Notes: generated from the letters alone by a model not told the origin. Numbered from the stretch's first letter, positions 28,917 through 38,504 are shown. The stretch is 64,000 bases of DNA from Streptomyces sclerotialus (GCF_040907265.1 NZ_JBFOHP010000002.1:2256501-2320500); one strand, 5' to 3'. Made by a program: numbers and translations.

Positions 28917-30839
28917 TCACCCCTGCGCCGGCTCCTGCTGGTGGCCCAGGAGGGACCGGGCCACGGCGAGGTGGTCGGTGGGCTTCCGCAGCGGCGCCTG
29001 ACTGCGGTGGGTGGGAGCGCGTTCGACGACGGTCGTACCGGTCTCGGCTTCGAGCGCCGGGGCGTAACCGGCCGCACGCAGGGCGTCGAGCGTAGGACCG
29101 GGCTCCTGCGCGCTGACGAGCACGGTCGGCGCGATCGCCCGCAATCCAAGATCCCGCAGCGCCCGGTGCGCCGTCAGTTCGTGCAGCAGCGCGGCGTCGT
29201 CGGAACGGATGCAGCAGCCGGCGCGTACGACCCGTATGCGCCCGTACGTACGCGCCGTGTCCTTGATCAGGTATGTGAGCGGGTGCGGCAGCGGGCCGGT
29301 GGCGGACACCGCGGTGAGGTCGTCGATCAGCGCGTCCGCGGTACGGCCCGCGTCCAGTGCCCGGCGGACGGAGGCGCCGCTGAACCGCCATGCGGTGGCG
29401 TTGTCGTCGGACTCGCGGTCGGCGGCGAGGGCGAGCAGCGCGGACAGCTCGGTGGACGGCGGGCCGGGCACGATGGCCGTCAGGTCACCCTGGAACAGCG
29501 CCTGTTCGAGCGGTGGCGGGAGGAGCGACCGCAGGGCCGTGCGTAGCGGAGCAGGGTCGACGGCCGTCTCCGCGCGGACGAAAGCCCGGCCGAGGGGCGT
29601 GAGCGTGCCGTACGCGACGAGCCCGAGGAAGGCGGCCTCGTCGAGCGTGTGGGCGGTGCGTTCCAGGATGAGCGGCTCGTCGGCGACGGCCAGCGGGCGG
29701 TGCCAGGCGGCGACCGCGACCAGAGGGCGCAGCGCCTCCAGGGAAGGGGCGTCCGGGGCCGGGATCGGTACACCGGGGCCGGGCTCGCCCTCGGTGTCGG
29801 CCCCGGTGGCGGTGGCGAGCGCGGCGAGCACTCCCTGGCGCAGGGCGGGCGCACGGCGGTCGTCCCCGCGCTCCAGGGCCGTCGGGGTCTCCCCGAACGG
29901 CGTCCACGTCGCGATCGCCCAGTGCCCGGCCCACGCGGTGAGGACCGGCAGCAGCCGCTCACCGGGCGGCAGCCCGAGCCAGTCGTCGTAACCGCTGGTG
30001 GGCAACGCGATGGTGCCGGTGGGCGTGCGGGTCAGGGCGATCAGGTCGGCCGCGAGCAGCAGGTCGAGGAGGAGCCGGGTGCGCGGCTCGGAGATGCCGG
30101 CCGCCTTGGCCAGCCGCTTGATCTCCCGTACGGCGGGCCCGCCCGACCTGCGCAGCGCCGCGGGCTGCACGGCCAGCGCTCCGAGCAGCCGCTCCAGCGC
30201 CCCGGCGAGCGCGGCGGCCGCCGCCTGCGACTCGGCGGTCAGGGCGTCCTCGTCGGCAGGGGCGGAGCGCCCGTCCGCATCGGCGTACGCGTCCGTCGCG
30301 GTGCGGGGCGAGGGCGCGAAGGCACCGAGGTCTTGGCCGCCGATCAGCTGCGCCGTCCGTGGGGGTACGACGACCCGGCCGTCCCCCGTCGGCGCGGCGA
30401 GCCCCGTCTCGTACAGCGCTTCCAGCGCCGCCCCGACGGCCTCCTGATCCGCGGCGCCGCCGTGCCCCGCCGCCTCCAGGGCGGCATGCACGTCCGCCAC
30501 CGGCACCGGCTCCGCCGCGAGATCCGGGAACGCCAGGCGATGGGCCATGAGGGACTGGTAGCCGGCTCCCGGGTCGGGGGCCGCCGGCCCGTGCGCGGCC
30601 TCCCGCGCACGCTCCTGGCTGAGCCGGGCGGTCACGGCCAGCACCTGAAGGCCCGGCTTGTCGAGCCCGAGCACCACTTGGTGGAGCGTTTCGTACGACC
30701 ACAGAGAAGCGGCCAGTTCACGAAGTCGTGCCGGAGCCGGACGGCGCGACAGCGGCTCGGCGTGCCGGGTGAGGAGCGCGGCGAGCTCTTCGGGCGTACG
30801 CCGCGCCAGGGCGTTGGTGAGTGTGTCGAGGCCTTCCAC
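28917..30839 (-). CDS. Helicase C-terminal (Helicase_C_3/XPB-associated) domain protein
   Basis: A 640-residue protein of the actinobacterial family carrying the helicase-associated Helicase_C_3 domain but no ATPase core. It has an N-terminal winged-helix-like region (LTNALARRTPEELAALLTRH), a helical middle with Ala-rich linkers, and a C-terminal conserved domain containing GPPSTELSALLALAADRES, WRFSGASVRRALDAG and GAGYAP-like blocks (LRAAGYAPALEAETG). In many actinobacteria the family lies beside an XPB-type DNA helicase. Here it follows the SWIM gene by 9 bases, making it the third gene of the SNF2-SWIM operon. The partner ATPase in this organism may therefore be the SNF2 protein; that is inference. 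Confidence 0.82.
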   Translation of the reverse strand: MEGLDTLTNALARRTPEELAALLTRHAEPLSRRPAPARLRELAASLWSYETLHQVVLGLDKPGLQVLAVTARLSQERAREAAHGPAAPDPGAGYQSLMAHRLAFPDLAAEPVPVADVHAALEAAGHGGAADQEAVGAALEALYETGLAAPTGDGRVVVPPRTAQLIGGQDLGAFAPSPRTATDAYADADGRSAPADEDALTAESQAAAAALAGALERLLGALAVQPAALRRSGGPAVREIKRLAKAAGISEPRTRLLLDLLLAADLIALTRTPTGTIALPTSGYDDWLGLPPGERLLPVLTAWAGHWAIATWTPFGETPTALERGDDRRAPALRQGVLAALATATGADTEGEPGPGVPIPAPDAPSLEALRPLVAVAAWHRPLAVADEPLILERTAHTLDEAAFLGLVAYGTLTPLGRAFVRAETAVDPAPLRTALRSLLPPPLEQALFQGDLTAIVPGPPSTELSALLALAADRESDDNATAWRFSGASVRRALDAGRTADALIDDLTAVSATGPLPHPLTYLIKDTARTYGRIRVVRAGCCIRSDDAALLHELTAHRALRDLGLRAIAPTVLVSAQEPGPTLDALRAAGYAPALEAETGTTVVERAPTHRSQAPLRKPTDHLAVARSLLGHQQEPAQG

Positions 30840-30848
30840 GGGGTGACT

Positions 30849-33347
30849 CTATTCAGTCGCGAGCAGTGGGGTGAGGGCGCCCACGGGGTCGGCGTCGGCG
30901 CGACCGGTGGGCCACCAGTCCTCCGCCCCGGGGTCGGATTCGTACGGATACCAGCGGCCGTCGTGGCCGAAGCGGAGCTGTATGCCGCGGTCGGCGTCCG
31001 TGAGGTGGTTGTGCCGGGGACGCATCGCGGGCAGGTCCGCGGCCGACAGGGCACTGCGGGCACGGTCGAAGTCACCGGCCGGCGGGTCCCACGTCGTCTC
31101 CAGGAGGCTGAGACCTTCACGGCCGCCCTGCCGCCAGGCGGCCACGGCCCGCGCGACGTCGTTCACCGGCCGGCCGGTGGCCTCGGCGACGCCGCGGTAG
31201 ATCTCCCGCGTGCTGGCGGTCAGCCCGGAGGTGGGGTGCGCCCCGGCGACCAGCCGGATCGCGTCCTCCCAGAGCGTATGCGCGGGGAACGGCGAAGGCA
31301 CGTGCCCTGTGGGCGCTGCGCCGGAGGCCGCCGTCGTGCCGGAGACCGCGGTGGCGGCTGCCTGGGCGGCGGCCAGGCAGGCCCGGGCCCGAGCGGCGGC
31401 GTCGGCGGCCAGCAGTTCGACGGCGGCCGGGTCGATGGCGGGATCGTCGGCCGTCGGCAGCACCGGGGGCGTGCCGGGGTGCTCCGGTACGGGCAACGGG
31501 GGCGGCAGCGGTGGGAGTTCCCGTACGTGCAGCGCGGCGCGGGCCGGTACCACGGGCAGCGCCGCGCGGGCCGCTCGCTCGCTGTGGGCGCTGTGCGTGG
31601 CGTTGCGGCGCGAAAGGTCGTCGAGCAGCTCACGCTCGTCGCGCCCGCGCATGAGGAGCAGGACGAACGGGTCCGCGTCCAGGAGACGGGCAGCCTGGAA
31701 ACAGAGCGCCGCGGCATGCTTGCAGGGATGCCCGCGGTCGGGGCACGAACAGCGCGGTACGAGGTCCCCGGGGCCCGGCAGCAGCCGTACCCCCGCCGCG
31801 TCCCTGCGCTCGGCCAGCGCCCGCGGCAGGGTTCTGCCCAGCAGCGCGGCAAGGTGGGCGGGCCGGGCGGCAACGCCGTCGAGGAAGGTTTCCCACACGG
31901 CGTCCGGGAAGGGCCGCAGGCGGAGTTCGGCTCGGTAGGGGTACGGCCGGCTGCCCGTCACGGGTGCGGAGATGCGCCCCGGCGCCACGGTGATCCGGCC
32001 GACGTGGCCACCGCTCGCGTAGTCCCGGCCGCGCGCGAGCCGCGCCGTGTCGAGCGCCGTGCTCTCCAGGGCGTCGAGCCACGCCCGTCCCCACCAGGTC
32101 TCCGCGAACTCCTCGCCGTTCCCGCCGCCGGCCGCCACCGCGGGGAACACCCGGGCCCGCCCCGCGACCCGGCCGGCCTCCGCAGCGCCGTCGTCCACCG
32201 CCTGCCCGGCGCCTCGCGCCCCCTCCGACGCGTTCTCCACACGCCCGAGACCCGGTCCCGGCCTCGGCCCCGCAGGCTTCGGCGCCGACGACCGCCTCAG
32301 CCGCACTTCACGGGCGGCACCGCGCCCTTCCGTATCGGCCGACGCGTCCTCCGGGGCAGGAGCGGGCGCGACCGGACCGCCGCTGTGATTCGCACCGGTA
32401 CGTGTCGCGTGAGAGCGCTTCGTATGGGGGTGTTGGTCGTCCGGGTGCTTGTCGTCCGGGCGCTGCGCGTCCAGGTGCTGCCGATCTGGGTGCTGCACGT
32501 CCGCGTGCTGCGCGTCCGGGCGCTGCCGATCTGGGTGCTGCACGTCCGGATGCTGCGCGGCTGGATGCTTCGTACTGGGGTCCTCATCGGCGTGGTTGCC
32601 GCCGGTAGGACGCTCTTCGGCACAGTTCTCGTCAGCATCAGCACGGTTGTCGCCAGCACCGTGCTCGTCGGCGCGCGTCTTGGTCCGTCCGGTCCGGACC
32701 ACCGCTTGGCGGGCTCGCTCCGCGGCTGCGCTTCGGCGCACGGCCGATCGCTCCGCGCCCTCCCCGGCCGTTCCCTGCTCCGCCTCCCGGGCCTGCGGCC
32801 GGGACGCCTCCTCCCGGGCACGCCTCGCTTCCGGAGCCGCCCGTTTCAACGCCTGCCGGGCCCGCTCCGCTCCCCGGCTCCGGCCTTCGCCCTCTCCACC
32901 GGTCGCCGCTGCCGGCCGTTCGACGTTTGCTGCGGCGGCCTCCGACGGCGCCGTCTCCTCGCCCTCACGGATGGCGTTCGCCAGCCTCTGCCCCGTACGT
33001 CGCACTGCTCGTCGCGCACGCTCTGCGGCCTCGCTCCGCCGCCCCGCACCGGGTTCCCGGCCGGCCGCGCGCTCCTCGGCCACATCGGCTCGCTCCGTAC
33101 GCGCCTCCGTACCCTCGCCCGCACTGCGCCCTGTGCCTTCCTCCTCCGTACCGTCAGCGCCCTCGGGCGCGCCCTCGGCCTCCCGGGCACGGCTCGCCTC
33201 CACTGCGGCCTCACGTGCCCGCGCCATGGCCCGTCCGCGCTCCAGTTCCCGACGGACCCTCTCCAGCCCGTCGCCCATCGCCGCCGGCTCCTGCTCCTCG
33301 TCGTGCCGGCCGCGCTGCTCCTGTCCATCGTGTGCGTGGCCGGTCAT
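30849..33347 (-). CDS. SWIM zinc-finger protein with ~400-residue repeat-rich N-terminal extension
   Basis: An 832-residue protein. The conserved SWIM-family core begins near residue 413 (EEFAETWWGRAWLDALE), and the zinc motif is CSCPDRGHPCKH with Cys533, Cys535, Cys542 and His544. Such proteins commonly accompany SNF2 ATPases and bind DNA or proteins. The first 400 residues are unlike the usual family: three copies of an AERARxAVxRTG-type basic helix (around 108, 160 and 209), Glu/Ala/Arg-rich coiled-coil-like stretches, and ten tandem pentapeptides of HPDxQ type at residues 261-310. The ATG overlaps the SNF2 stop as ATGA. The function of the extension is unknown. Confidence 0.88.
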   Translation of the reverse strand: MTGHAHDGQEQRGRHDEEQEPAAMGDGLERVRRELERGRAMARAREAAVEASRAREAEGAPEGADGTEEEGTGRSAGEGTEARTERADVAEERAAGREPGAGRRSEAAERARRAVRRTGQRLANAIREGEETAPSEAAAANVERPAAATGGEGEGRSRGAERARQALKRAAPEARRAREEASRPQAREAEQGTAGEGAERSAVRRSAAAERARQAVVRTGRTKTRADEHGAGDNRADADENCAEERPTGGNHADEDPSTKHPAAQHPDVQHPDRQRPDAQHADVQHPDRQHLDAQRPDDKHPDDQHPHTKRSHATRTGANHSGGPVAPAPAPEDASADTEGRGAAREVRLRRSSAPKPAGPRPGPGLGRVENASEGARGAGQAVDDGAAEAGRVAGRARVFPAVAAGGGNGEEFAETWWGRAWLDALESTALDTARLARGRDYASGGHVGRITVAPGRISAPVTGSRPYPYRAELRLRPFPDAVWETFLDGVAARPAHLAALLGRTLPRALAERRDAAGVRLLPGPGDLVPRCSCPDRGHPCKHAAALCFQAARLLDADPFVLLLMRGRDERELLDDLSRRNATHSAHSERAARAALPVVPARAALHVRELPPLPPPLPVPEHPGTPPVLPTADDPAIDPAAVELLAADAAARARACLAAAQAAATAVSGTTAASGAAPTGHVPSPFPAHTLWEDAIRLVAGAHPTSGLTASTREIYRGVAEATGRPVNDVARAVAAWRQGGREGLSLLETTWDPPAGDFDRARSALSAADLPAMRPRHNHLTDADRGIQLRFGHDGRWYPYESDPGAEDWWPTGRADADPVGALTPLLATE
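32420..32575 (-). repeat. 15-bp coding repeats (HPDxQ pentapeptides) in the SWIM gene
   Basis: Ten in-frame 15-bp units encode HPAAQ, HPDVQ, HPDRQ, RPDAQ, HADVQ, HPDRQ, HLDAQ, RPDDK, HPDDQ and HPHTK. A 15-residue higher-order unit is nearly duplicated inside, indicating growth by unequal exchange or slippage. The length may vary between strains. Confidence 0.9.
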
Positions 33348-36300
33348 GCCGCCCTCCTCAGCGTGACCAGGTCGGCGAGCTCCGCGTCGGTGAGTTCGGT
33401 CAGGGCCGCTTCGCCGCCGGTGAGCACGGCCTCGGCCAAGGAACGCTTCGCGGTGAGCAGTTCGGCGATGCGGTCCTCCACCGTCCCCTCCGTGACCAGC
33501 CGGTGCACCTGGACGGGCTGCGTCTGTCCGATGCGGTAGGCCCGGTCCGTCGCCTGCTCCTCGACGGCCGGATTCCACCAGCGGTCGTAATGGATCACAT
33601 GCCCGGCCCGGGTGAGGTTCAGCCCCGTGCCCGCCGCCTTCAACGACAGCAGGAACACCGGCACTTCCCCTGCCTGGAAGCGGTCGACCATCGCCTCCCG
33701 CTGGGCGACGGGTGTCCCCCCGTGCAGCAACTGGGTGGGGATGCCGCGCGCGCCGAGGTGCTCTTCGAGAAGGCGCGCCATCTCCACGTACTGCGTGAAG
33801 ATCAGCGTCGCGCCGTCCTCCGCGAGGATCGTGTCCAGCAGTTCGTCGAGCAGTTCGAGCTTTCCGGAGCGCGCGGTGAGACCGGGCGCGGCCTCCTTGA
33901 GGTACTGCGCGGGGTGGTTGCAGATCTGCTTGAGCTCGGTGAGCAGCTTCATCACCAGGCCGCGCCGCGCCATGCCGTCAGCCGCCTCGATACGGGCGAG
34001 CGTCTCGCGCACGGCCGCTTCGTACAGCGCCACCTGCTCCCGGCCGAGCGGCACCGGATGGTCGGTCTCCGTCTTCGGCGGCAGTTCGGGGGCGATGCCG
34101 GGGTCGGACTTCTTCCGGCGGAGGATGAAGGGCCGGACGAGCCGGGCGAGGCGCTCCGCTGCACCGGGCACCTCCCCGCCTTCGATGTCGCGCGCGTGCA
34201 GTGCCCGGAAGGTCTTGAGCGGCCCGAGCAGTCCGGGGGTCGTCCAGTCGAGCAGGGCCCACAGCTCGGAGAGGTTGTTCTCCACGGGCGTGCCGGTGAG
34301 CGCCACCCGGGCGGGTGCCTTGATCGTGCGCAGCGCCTTGGCCGTGGACGACTGCGGATTCTTCACGTGCTGCGCCTCGTCGGCGACGACCAGCCCCCAG
34401 GAACACTCGGCCAGCCTCTTGGCGCTGCTGCGCATGGTGCCGTACGTGGTGAGGACGAAGCCGCCCTTCTGCAGGTCCTCCAGAGTGCGGCCGGTGCCGT
34501 GGAAGCGCCGTACGTGCACGCCGGGGGCGAACCGCTCGATCTCCCGCTGCCAGTTCCCGAGCAACGAGGCCGGGCAGACCACGAGGGTGGGGTCGGGACG
34601 GTCCCGATGGAGGTGCAGGGCGATGGTGGTGACGGTCTTGCCCAGGCCCATGTCGTCGGCGAGGCAGCCACCGAGCCCAAGTGCGGTCATGCGGTCCAGC
34701 CAGGCCAGACCGCGCAGCTGGTAGTCGCGGAGGGTGGCCTGCAGCGCGGCGGGCTTCTCCAGGGGCGCGGCATCGGAGGTGAGGCGCGTACGGAGGGCGG
34801 CGAGCGCTCCGAGCGGTACGACCTCGACGCTCTCCCCGTCGACCTCGGTCTCCCCGGCGAGCGTCACGGCGAGCGCTTCGGTGGGGTCGAGGTACCCCAG
34901 CTCCCGTTTCCGGGCCTTGCGTACGAGTGCGGGGTCCACCAGTACCCACTGGTCACGCAGCCGTACGAGGGGCCGGTGCGCCTCGGCGAGCACGCTCATC
35001 TCCGCGTCACTCAAGGGGGAGCCGCCGAGCGCCAACTGCCATTCGAAACGCAGCAGCCGTTCGGCATCGAAGAACCCGAACCCGTCGGCCGCCGACCCCG
35101 GCGCGGGCCGCAGGACAGCGCTCGCGGTCAGCCCCCGCGCCAGCTCCTTGGGCCAGTGGACGGCGACACCCGCTGCCTTCAGGCGCGGCGCCGCGTCACC
35201 CAGCAGTTCGTACAGCTCTTCCTCGTCCAGTGACAGCACATCGGGGACAGGCCGGTCCAGGAGCCGGCCCAGCGGCGGCCAGACCCGGGCCGCCCGGCGG
35301 AGTGCGAGCAGCGTGTCCACCTGGGCGCGCGGCCCGAAACCGTCGGGCGCCTCCCCGTCCCACAGCTGCCGCGCATCCGCGACCAGCGTCGGATCGGTGA
35401 GATGGCTGACCTGGAGCACCGCCGCCGCGGCCCCGGCCCTGCCGCTCTCCCCGTGGGCGTTCGTCCCGCTCTCCGCTTCCCTCTCCGCGTCCGTCCCGTC
35501 GTCAGCATCCGTGGCGCCATCAGCGCCCGTGGGCCCGTCCGCCTCCTTGGACCCGTCCGCGTCCGTGGTCCCCTCGTCCGTCTCTTTCTCCGCGTCCACC
35601 GAGAGGTCGAACAGTTCGTGCGCGGCCAGGTCCAGCCGCAGCGAGATCCGCACCCCGCTGTCCACGCCCACGGCGACCTCCGCCGCCCAGTCCCGCGCGC
35701 CGGGCAACCGCTGCGGCTCCGCTGCGGCGAACGGCGCGCCCGCCACATGTGCTGCTGCCGGCGTGCGCGGCAGGGCGTCGACGACGGCGTCGATGAAGGC
35801 GCGGACCAGTGCGTTCGGCGCATGCAGCTGAAGGGGCTTACTGCCGGGTACCGGGACGGCGTAAGCCTCCGCGGGCATGGCGGCAGCGATCGCCCGCAGC
35901 TGGGCGGCATCCTCGGCATCCAGCGGACCGGCGCGCCAGGCATCCAGATCCCCGGCGGTGAGCCCCGGAAGCATGCGACCGCGCGCCACGAGGTGCAGCG
36001 CCTGCCAAGCGGCCGCTCCCCAGCAAGCGGTGGCCGGGTGCGCCGCCCGGTCGTGCCGGGCCTGCACCAGCAACGGCAAGGCGTCGGCGACGGACATCCG
36101 CAGCGCGGGAACCGTACGGCTGCGGACGGAGTTGCCGTGCCGCCGCACGACCTTCAGCTCCGTGGCTTCCACCGCTCCGACGGCCTCGGGCAACGGCAAG
36201 CCGTCCGGACTCCAGAAAGCGATCGTCCCGGCCCGCGGCAGCTCGTCCGGCAGGAACACCGCTGCATGCCGAGCGACTGCCGCCGTCCCCACGGGCCGGC

Positions 36301-36448
36301 TCGCCAGGGCGCCGAGGAACGGACCTGACGGCGCGGCGCCGGTGGACCGGAACTCCCCGGCCTCATCCCCCGCGCTCATCTCCCACCGTCTCGCCATGCC
36401 GTTCCGTTCATGTCGTGCTCCGACTCGTGAGTCTACGGTCGCCCTCAT
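33344..36448 (-). CDS. SNF2-family DEAD/DEAH-type ATPase
   Basis: A 1034-residue SWI2/SNF2-class DNA translocase. The ATPase core lies in the C-terminal half: Walker A DDMGLGKT, DEAQ box (VVADEAQHVKN), TGTPVENNLSELW, and the C-lobe motifs SLKAAGTGLNLTRA and DRAYRIGQTQPVQVHRL. The N-terminal half is the family's SNF2-associated domain. An acidic Asp/Ala/Gly-rich insertion (TDADGSKEADGPTGADG type, residues about 285-335) interrupts it. ATG 36448 has the best SD (GGAAGGGGGG); ATGs at 36397 and 36379 are alternatives. It overlaps the SWIM gene by 4 bases and leads the three-gene operon. Confidence 0.92.
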   Translation of the reverse strand: MRATVDSRVGARHERNGMARRWEMSAGDEAGEFRSTGAAPSGPFLGALASRPVGTAAVARHAAVFLPDELPRAGTIAFWSPDGLPLPEAVGAVEATELKVVRRHGNSVRSRTVPALRMSVADALPLLVQARHDRAAHPATACWGAAAWQALHLVARGRMLPGLTAGDLDAWRAGPLDAEDAAQLRAIAAAMPAEAYAVPVPGSKPLQLHAPNALVRAFIDAVVDALPRTPAAAHVAGAPFAAAEPQRLPGARDWAAEVAVGVDSGVRISLRLDLAAHELFDLSVDAEKETDEGTTDADGSKEADGPTGADGATDADDGTDAEREAESGTNAHGESGRAGAAAAVLQVSHLTDPTLVADARQLWDGEAPDGFGPRAQVDTLLALRRAARVWPPLGRLLDRPVPDVLSLDEEELYELLGDAAPRLKAAGVAVHWPKELARGLTASAVLRPAPGSAADGFGFFDAERLLRFEWQLALGGSPLSDAEMSVLAEAHRPLVRLRDQWVLVDPALVRKARKRELGYLDPTEALAVTLAGETEVDGESVEVVPLGALAALRTRLTSDAAPLEKPAALQATLRDYQLRGLAWLDRMTALGLGGCLADDMGLGKTVTTIALHLHRDRPDPTLVVCPASLLGNWQREIERFAPGVHVRRFHGTGRTLEDLQKGGFVLTTYGTMRSSAKRLAECSWGLVVADEAQHVKNPQSSTAKALRTIKAPARVALTGTPVENNLSELWALLDWTTPGLLGPLKTFRALHARDIEGGEVPGAAERLARLVRPFILRRKKSDPGIAPELPPKTETDHPVPLGREQVALYEAAVRETLARIEAADGMARRGLVMKLLTELKQICNHPAQYLKEAAPGLTARSGKLELLDELLDTILAEDGATLIFTQYVEMARLLEEHLGARGIPTQLLHGGTPVAQREAMVDRFQAGEVPVFLLSLKAAGTGLNLTRAGHVIHYDRWWNPAVEEQATDRAYRIGQTQPVQVHRLVTEGTVEDRIAELLTAKRSLAEAVLTGGEAALTELTDAELADLVTLRRAA

Positions 36449-36805
36449 CCGGCCCCCCTTCCCGTCCGCCGGACGATCACAGCGGCAATGCCGCGACCGA
36501 GCGTGAGATTCATGGAAACAGACGGCACTGACATCGCCCGCCGAGCGGCCCGGCCGGACAGTTATCCACAGGCATAACCGCTGGTCAAAGAATAATCGCC
36601 CGCAGCTTCTCGCGATCCGCTAATGTTCGACCGTCAGTAACTCTCCGTAGTTCACAGAACGCGGCGGGGAAGCATCCACGGCTCTGCCGAGCCCCCGCCG
36701 ATCACGTTCGCCACTCGTCACCCCGGCACTCGGTACTTGCTGCCTGCTGCCTGCTGCCTGCTGCTCAGCGCTCGCCCCTCATGGACTTCCTCGGGAGGTA
36801 TTTCC
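36449..36805. other. SNF2-UvrD-like divergent intergenic region
   Basis: 357 bases holding the promoters of both helicase genes. It contains one DnaA-type 9-mer, TTATCCACA at 36562-36570 (plus strand). On the plus strand CCGTCAGTAAC...TAGTTC near 36631-36650 is a weak resemblance to the damage promoter. Just before the UvrD-like gene there is a CCTGCTG repeat (GCTGCCTGCTGCCTGCTGCC, about 36740). Confidence 0.45.
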
Positions 36806-38455
36806 GTGTCCGACCAGCCCTGCTCCCTCACAGCCCCGTCCTCCGTCCTCGCTGCCTCAGCCAGGCCCAGGACGGAGCCCCGCACACCGCGGAACCGAAG
36901 CCGCCCACCCGACACACATCCCTCCCACGGCCCGAACCGGCCTACTCACCACTCCCCCACCACGGAGCAGCTGGCCGCCGCCGACGCCTTTCACGCGGGC
37001 AGCCATCTCGTGATCCAGGCCGGAGCCGGCACAGGCAAGACGACAACACTGACCATGCTGGCCCGCAGCACCCGCCGTCCCGGCCGCTACCTCGCCTTCA
37101 ACAAGGCCATCGCCCAGGACGCGGCCCGGCGCTTCCCCGCAAACGTGACATGCAATACGCCGCACTCTTTGGCATACGCGGCCGTCGGCCACCGATTTCG
37201 CCGACGGATGAGCGCACCTCGCCAGGCAGCCTGGCGGACGGGGGCCGCCCTGGGCATCGACGCGGGCTTCCGGCTCCGCATCGGCACACGGACAGTGACC
37301 GGCAGAGCGCTCTCGTACACCGTCCTGGGCACCGTCACCAGTTTCTGTCGCTCCGCCGATCCAGCGCTGACCGCTGCCCACGTCCCTCGCCTGCGCGGTG
37401 CCGAATCGGACGTGCTGCACGACCAGCTCGCCCAGGCCGCCCTCCCATACGCCCGCAAGGCGTGGGCCGATCTCCAGAACCCCGACCGCGGCACCGTCCG
37501 CTTCGAGCACGATCACTACCTCAAGATGTGGGCACTGAGCGCCCCGGTCATCGAGACCGACGTCCTGCTCCTGGACGAGGCCCAGGACACCAACCCCGTG
37601 ATCGAGCAGGTCTTCAGTGCCCAGCGCGCCCACGCGCAGCTCGTGCTCGTCGGTGACTCCGCACAGGCCATCTACGGCTGGCGGGGCGCACGCGATGTGA
37701 TGACCGGCTTCCGCGGCAGACAGCTCACGCTCTCCCGCTCGTTCCGGTTCGGGCCCGCGCTCGCGGCAGAAGCGAACCGCTGGCTGGCGATCGTCGACGC
37801 CCCTGTCCGACTGACCGGCTCGCCGCTGCTCGACACCGAACTGGGCCCGGTCCCCCGTCCTGATGCCGTGCTCTGCCGCTCCAACGCCGGAGCGATGGCA
37901 GAGGTCATAAGACTGCTGTCGGACGGACGCAGAGTCGCACTGGCAGGCGGCGGTGAGTCGCTGACGGCGCTGGCCCGGGCTGCGCACGAACTCCAGAGCG
38001 GCAACCGCACGACCCACCCTGAGCTAATGCTGTTCGAGTCCTGGGAAGAGCTGCGGGAGTACGCCACCGCCGATCCGTCGGGGCGGGATCTGCTGCCACT
38101 CGTCGAACTGCTCGACGAGCACAGCGCGGAGAACGTCCTCCGTGCGCTGCGCTGCCTGTCGAGTGAGGAGACAGCCGAGATCACGGTGTCCACCGCCCAT
38201 CGCGCGAAGGGCCGCGAGTGGCCGAGCGTGCGTATCGCTGCGGATTTCACGGAGCCGGACGAGCTGGAGGAGACCGGCGAGGACGGCGAACCACTCCCCG
38301 GCCCCGTCGACCTCTCCGAAGCACGGCTGGCGTACGTGGCGGTCACCCGGGCACGGAAGCGGCTCGACCTCGGCGGACTGGCCTGGATCAACAGCCACCC
38401 GGCCGGCGACGCCAGGATCATCGCCGACCACCTTCGACCACACAACGGACAGTAG
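36806..38455 (+). CDS. UvrD/PcrA-like ATP-dependent DNA helicase
   Basis: A 549-residue superfamily 1 helicase, shorter than full UvrD or PcrA (about 720-770 residues) because the 1B/2B accessory regions are reduced. Walker A QAGAGTGKTTT lies near residue 70, motif II LLLDEAQDTNP, motif III GDSAQAIYGWRGA, motif V/VI VSTAHRAKGREWP and YVAVTRARKRL. The GTG at 36806 follows GGGAGG by about 8 bases; the upstream frame begins in repetitive sequence. It has a Pro/Arg-rich N-terminal leader of about 55 residues. Divergent from the SNF2 operon. A role in repair or recombination is likely from the family only. Confidence 0.9.
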   Translation: MSDQPCSLTAPSSVLAASARPRTEPRTPRNRSRPPDTHPSHGPNRPTHHSPTTEQLAAADAFHAGSHLVIQAGAGTGKTTTLTMLARSTRRPGRYLAFNKAIAQDAARRFPANVTCNTPHSLAYAAVGHRFRRRMSAPRQAAWRTGAALGIDAGFRLRIGTRTVTGRALSYTVLGTVTSFCRSADPALTAAHVPRLRGAESDVLHDQLAQAALPYARKAWADLQNPDRGTVRFEHDHYLKMWALSAPVIETDVLLLDEAQDTNPVIEQVFSAQRAHAQLVLVGDSAQAIYGWRGARDVMTGFRGRQLTLSRSFRFGPALAAEANRWLAIVDAPVRLTGSPLLDTELGPVPRPDAVLCRSNAGAMAEVIRLLSDGRRVALAGGGESLTALARAAHELQSGNRTTHPELMLFESWEELREYATADPSGRDLLPLVELLDEHSAENVLRALRCLSSEETAEITVSTAHRAKGREWPSVRIAADFTEPDELEETGEDGEPLPGPVDLSEARLAYVAVTRARKRLDLGGLAWINSHPAGDARIIADHLRPHNGQ

Positions 38456-38504
38456 CGGCCTGCCCGCGAGGCACCCCTTTTCGCCCTCCCTCGCCCTTCT
38501 TCAG

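Noticed and set aside
36520..36545. ATGTCAGTGCC-like element upstream of the SNF2 gene
   Set aside because: The -35-like part resembles the damage promoter, but the -10 (TTCCAT) is poor and the start codon is about 75 bases away, unlike the four good cases.
28903..38455. Helicase cluster as a phage-defence island
   Set aside because: No nuclease, methylase, integrase, tRNA border or composition shift is seen; the flanks look like ordinary core genes. It is kept only as a putative remodelling or repair unit.
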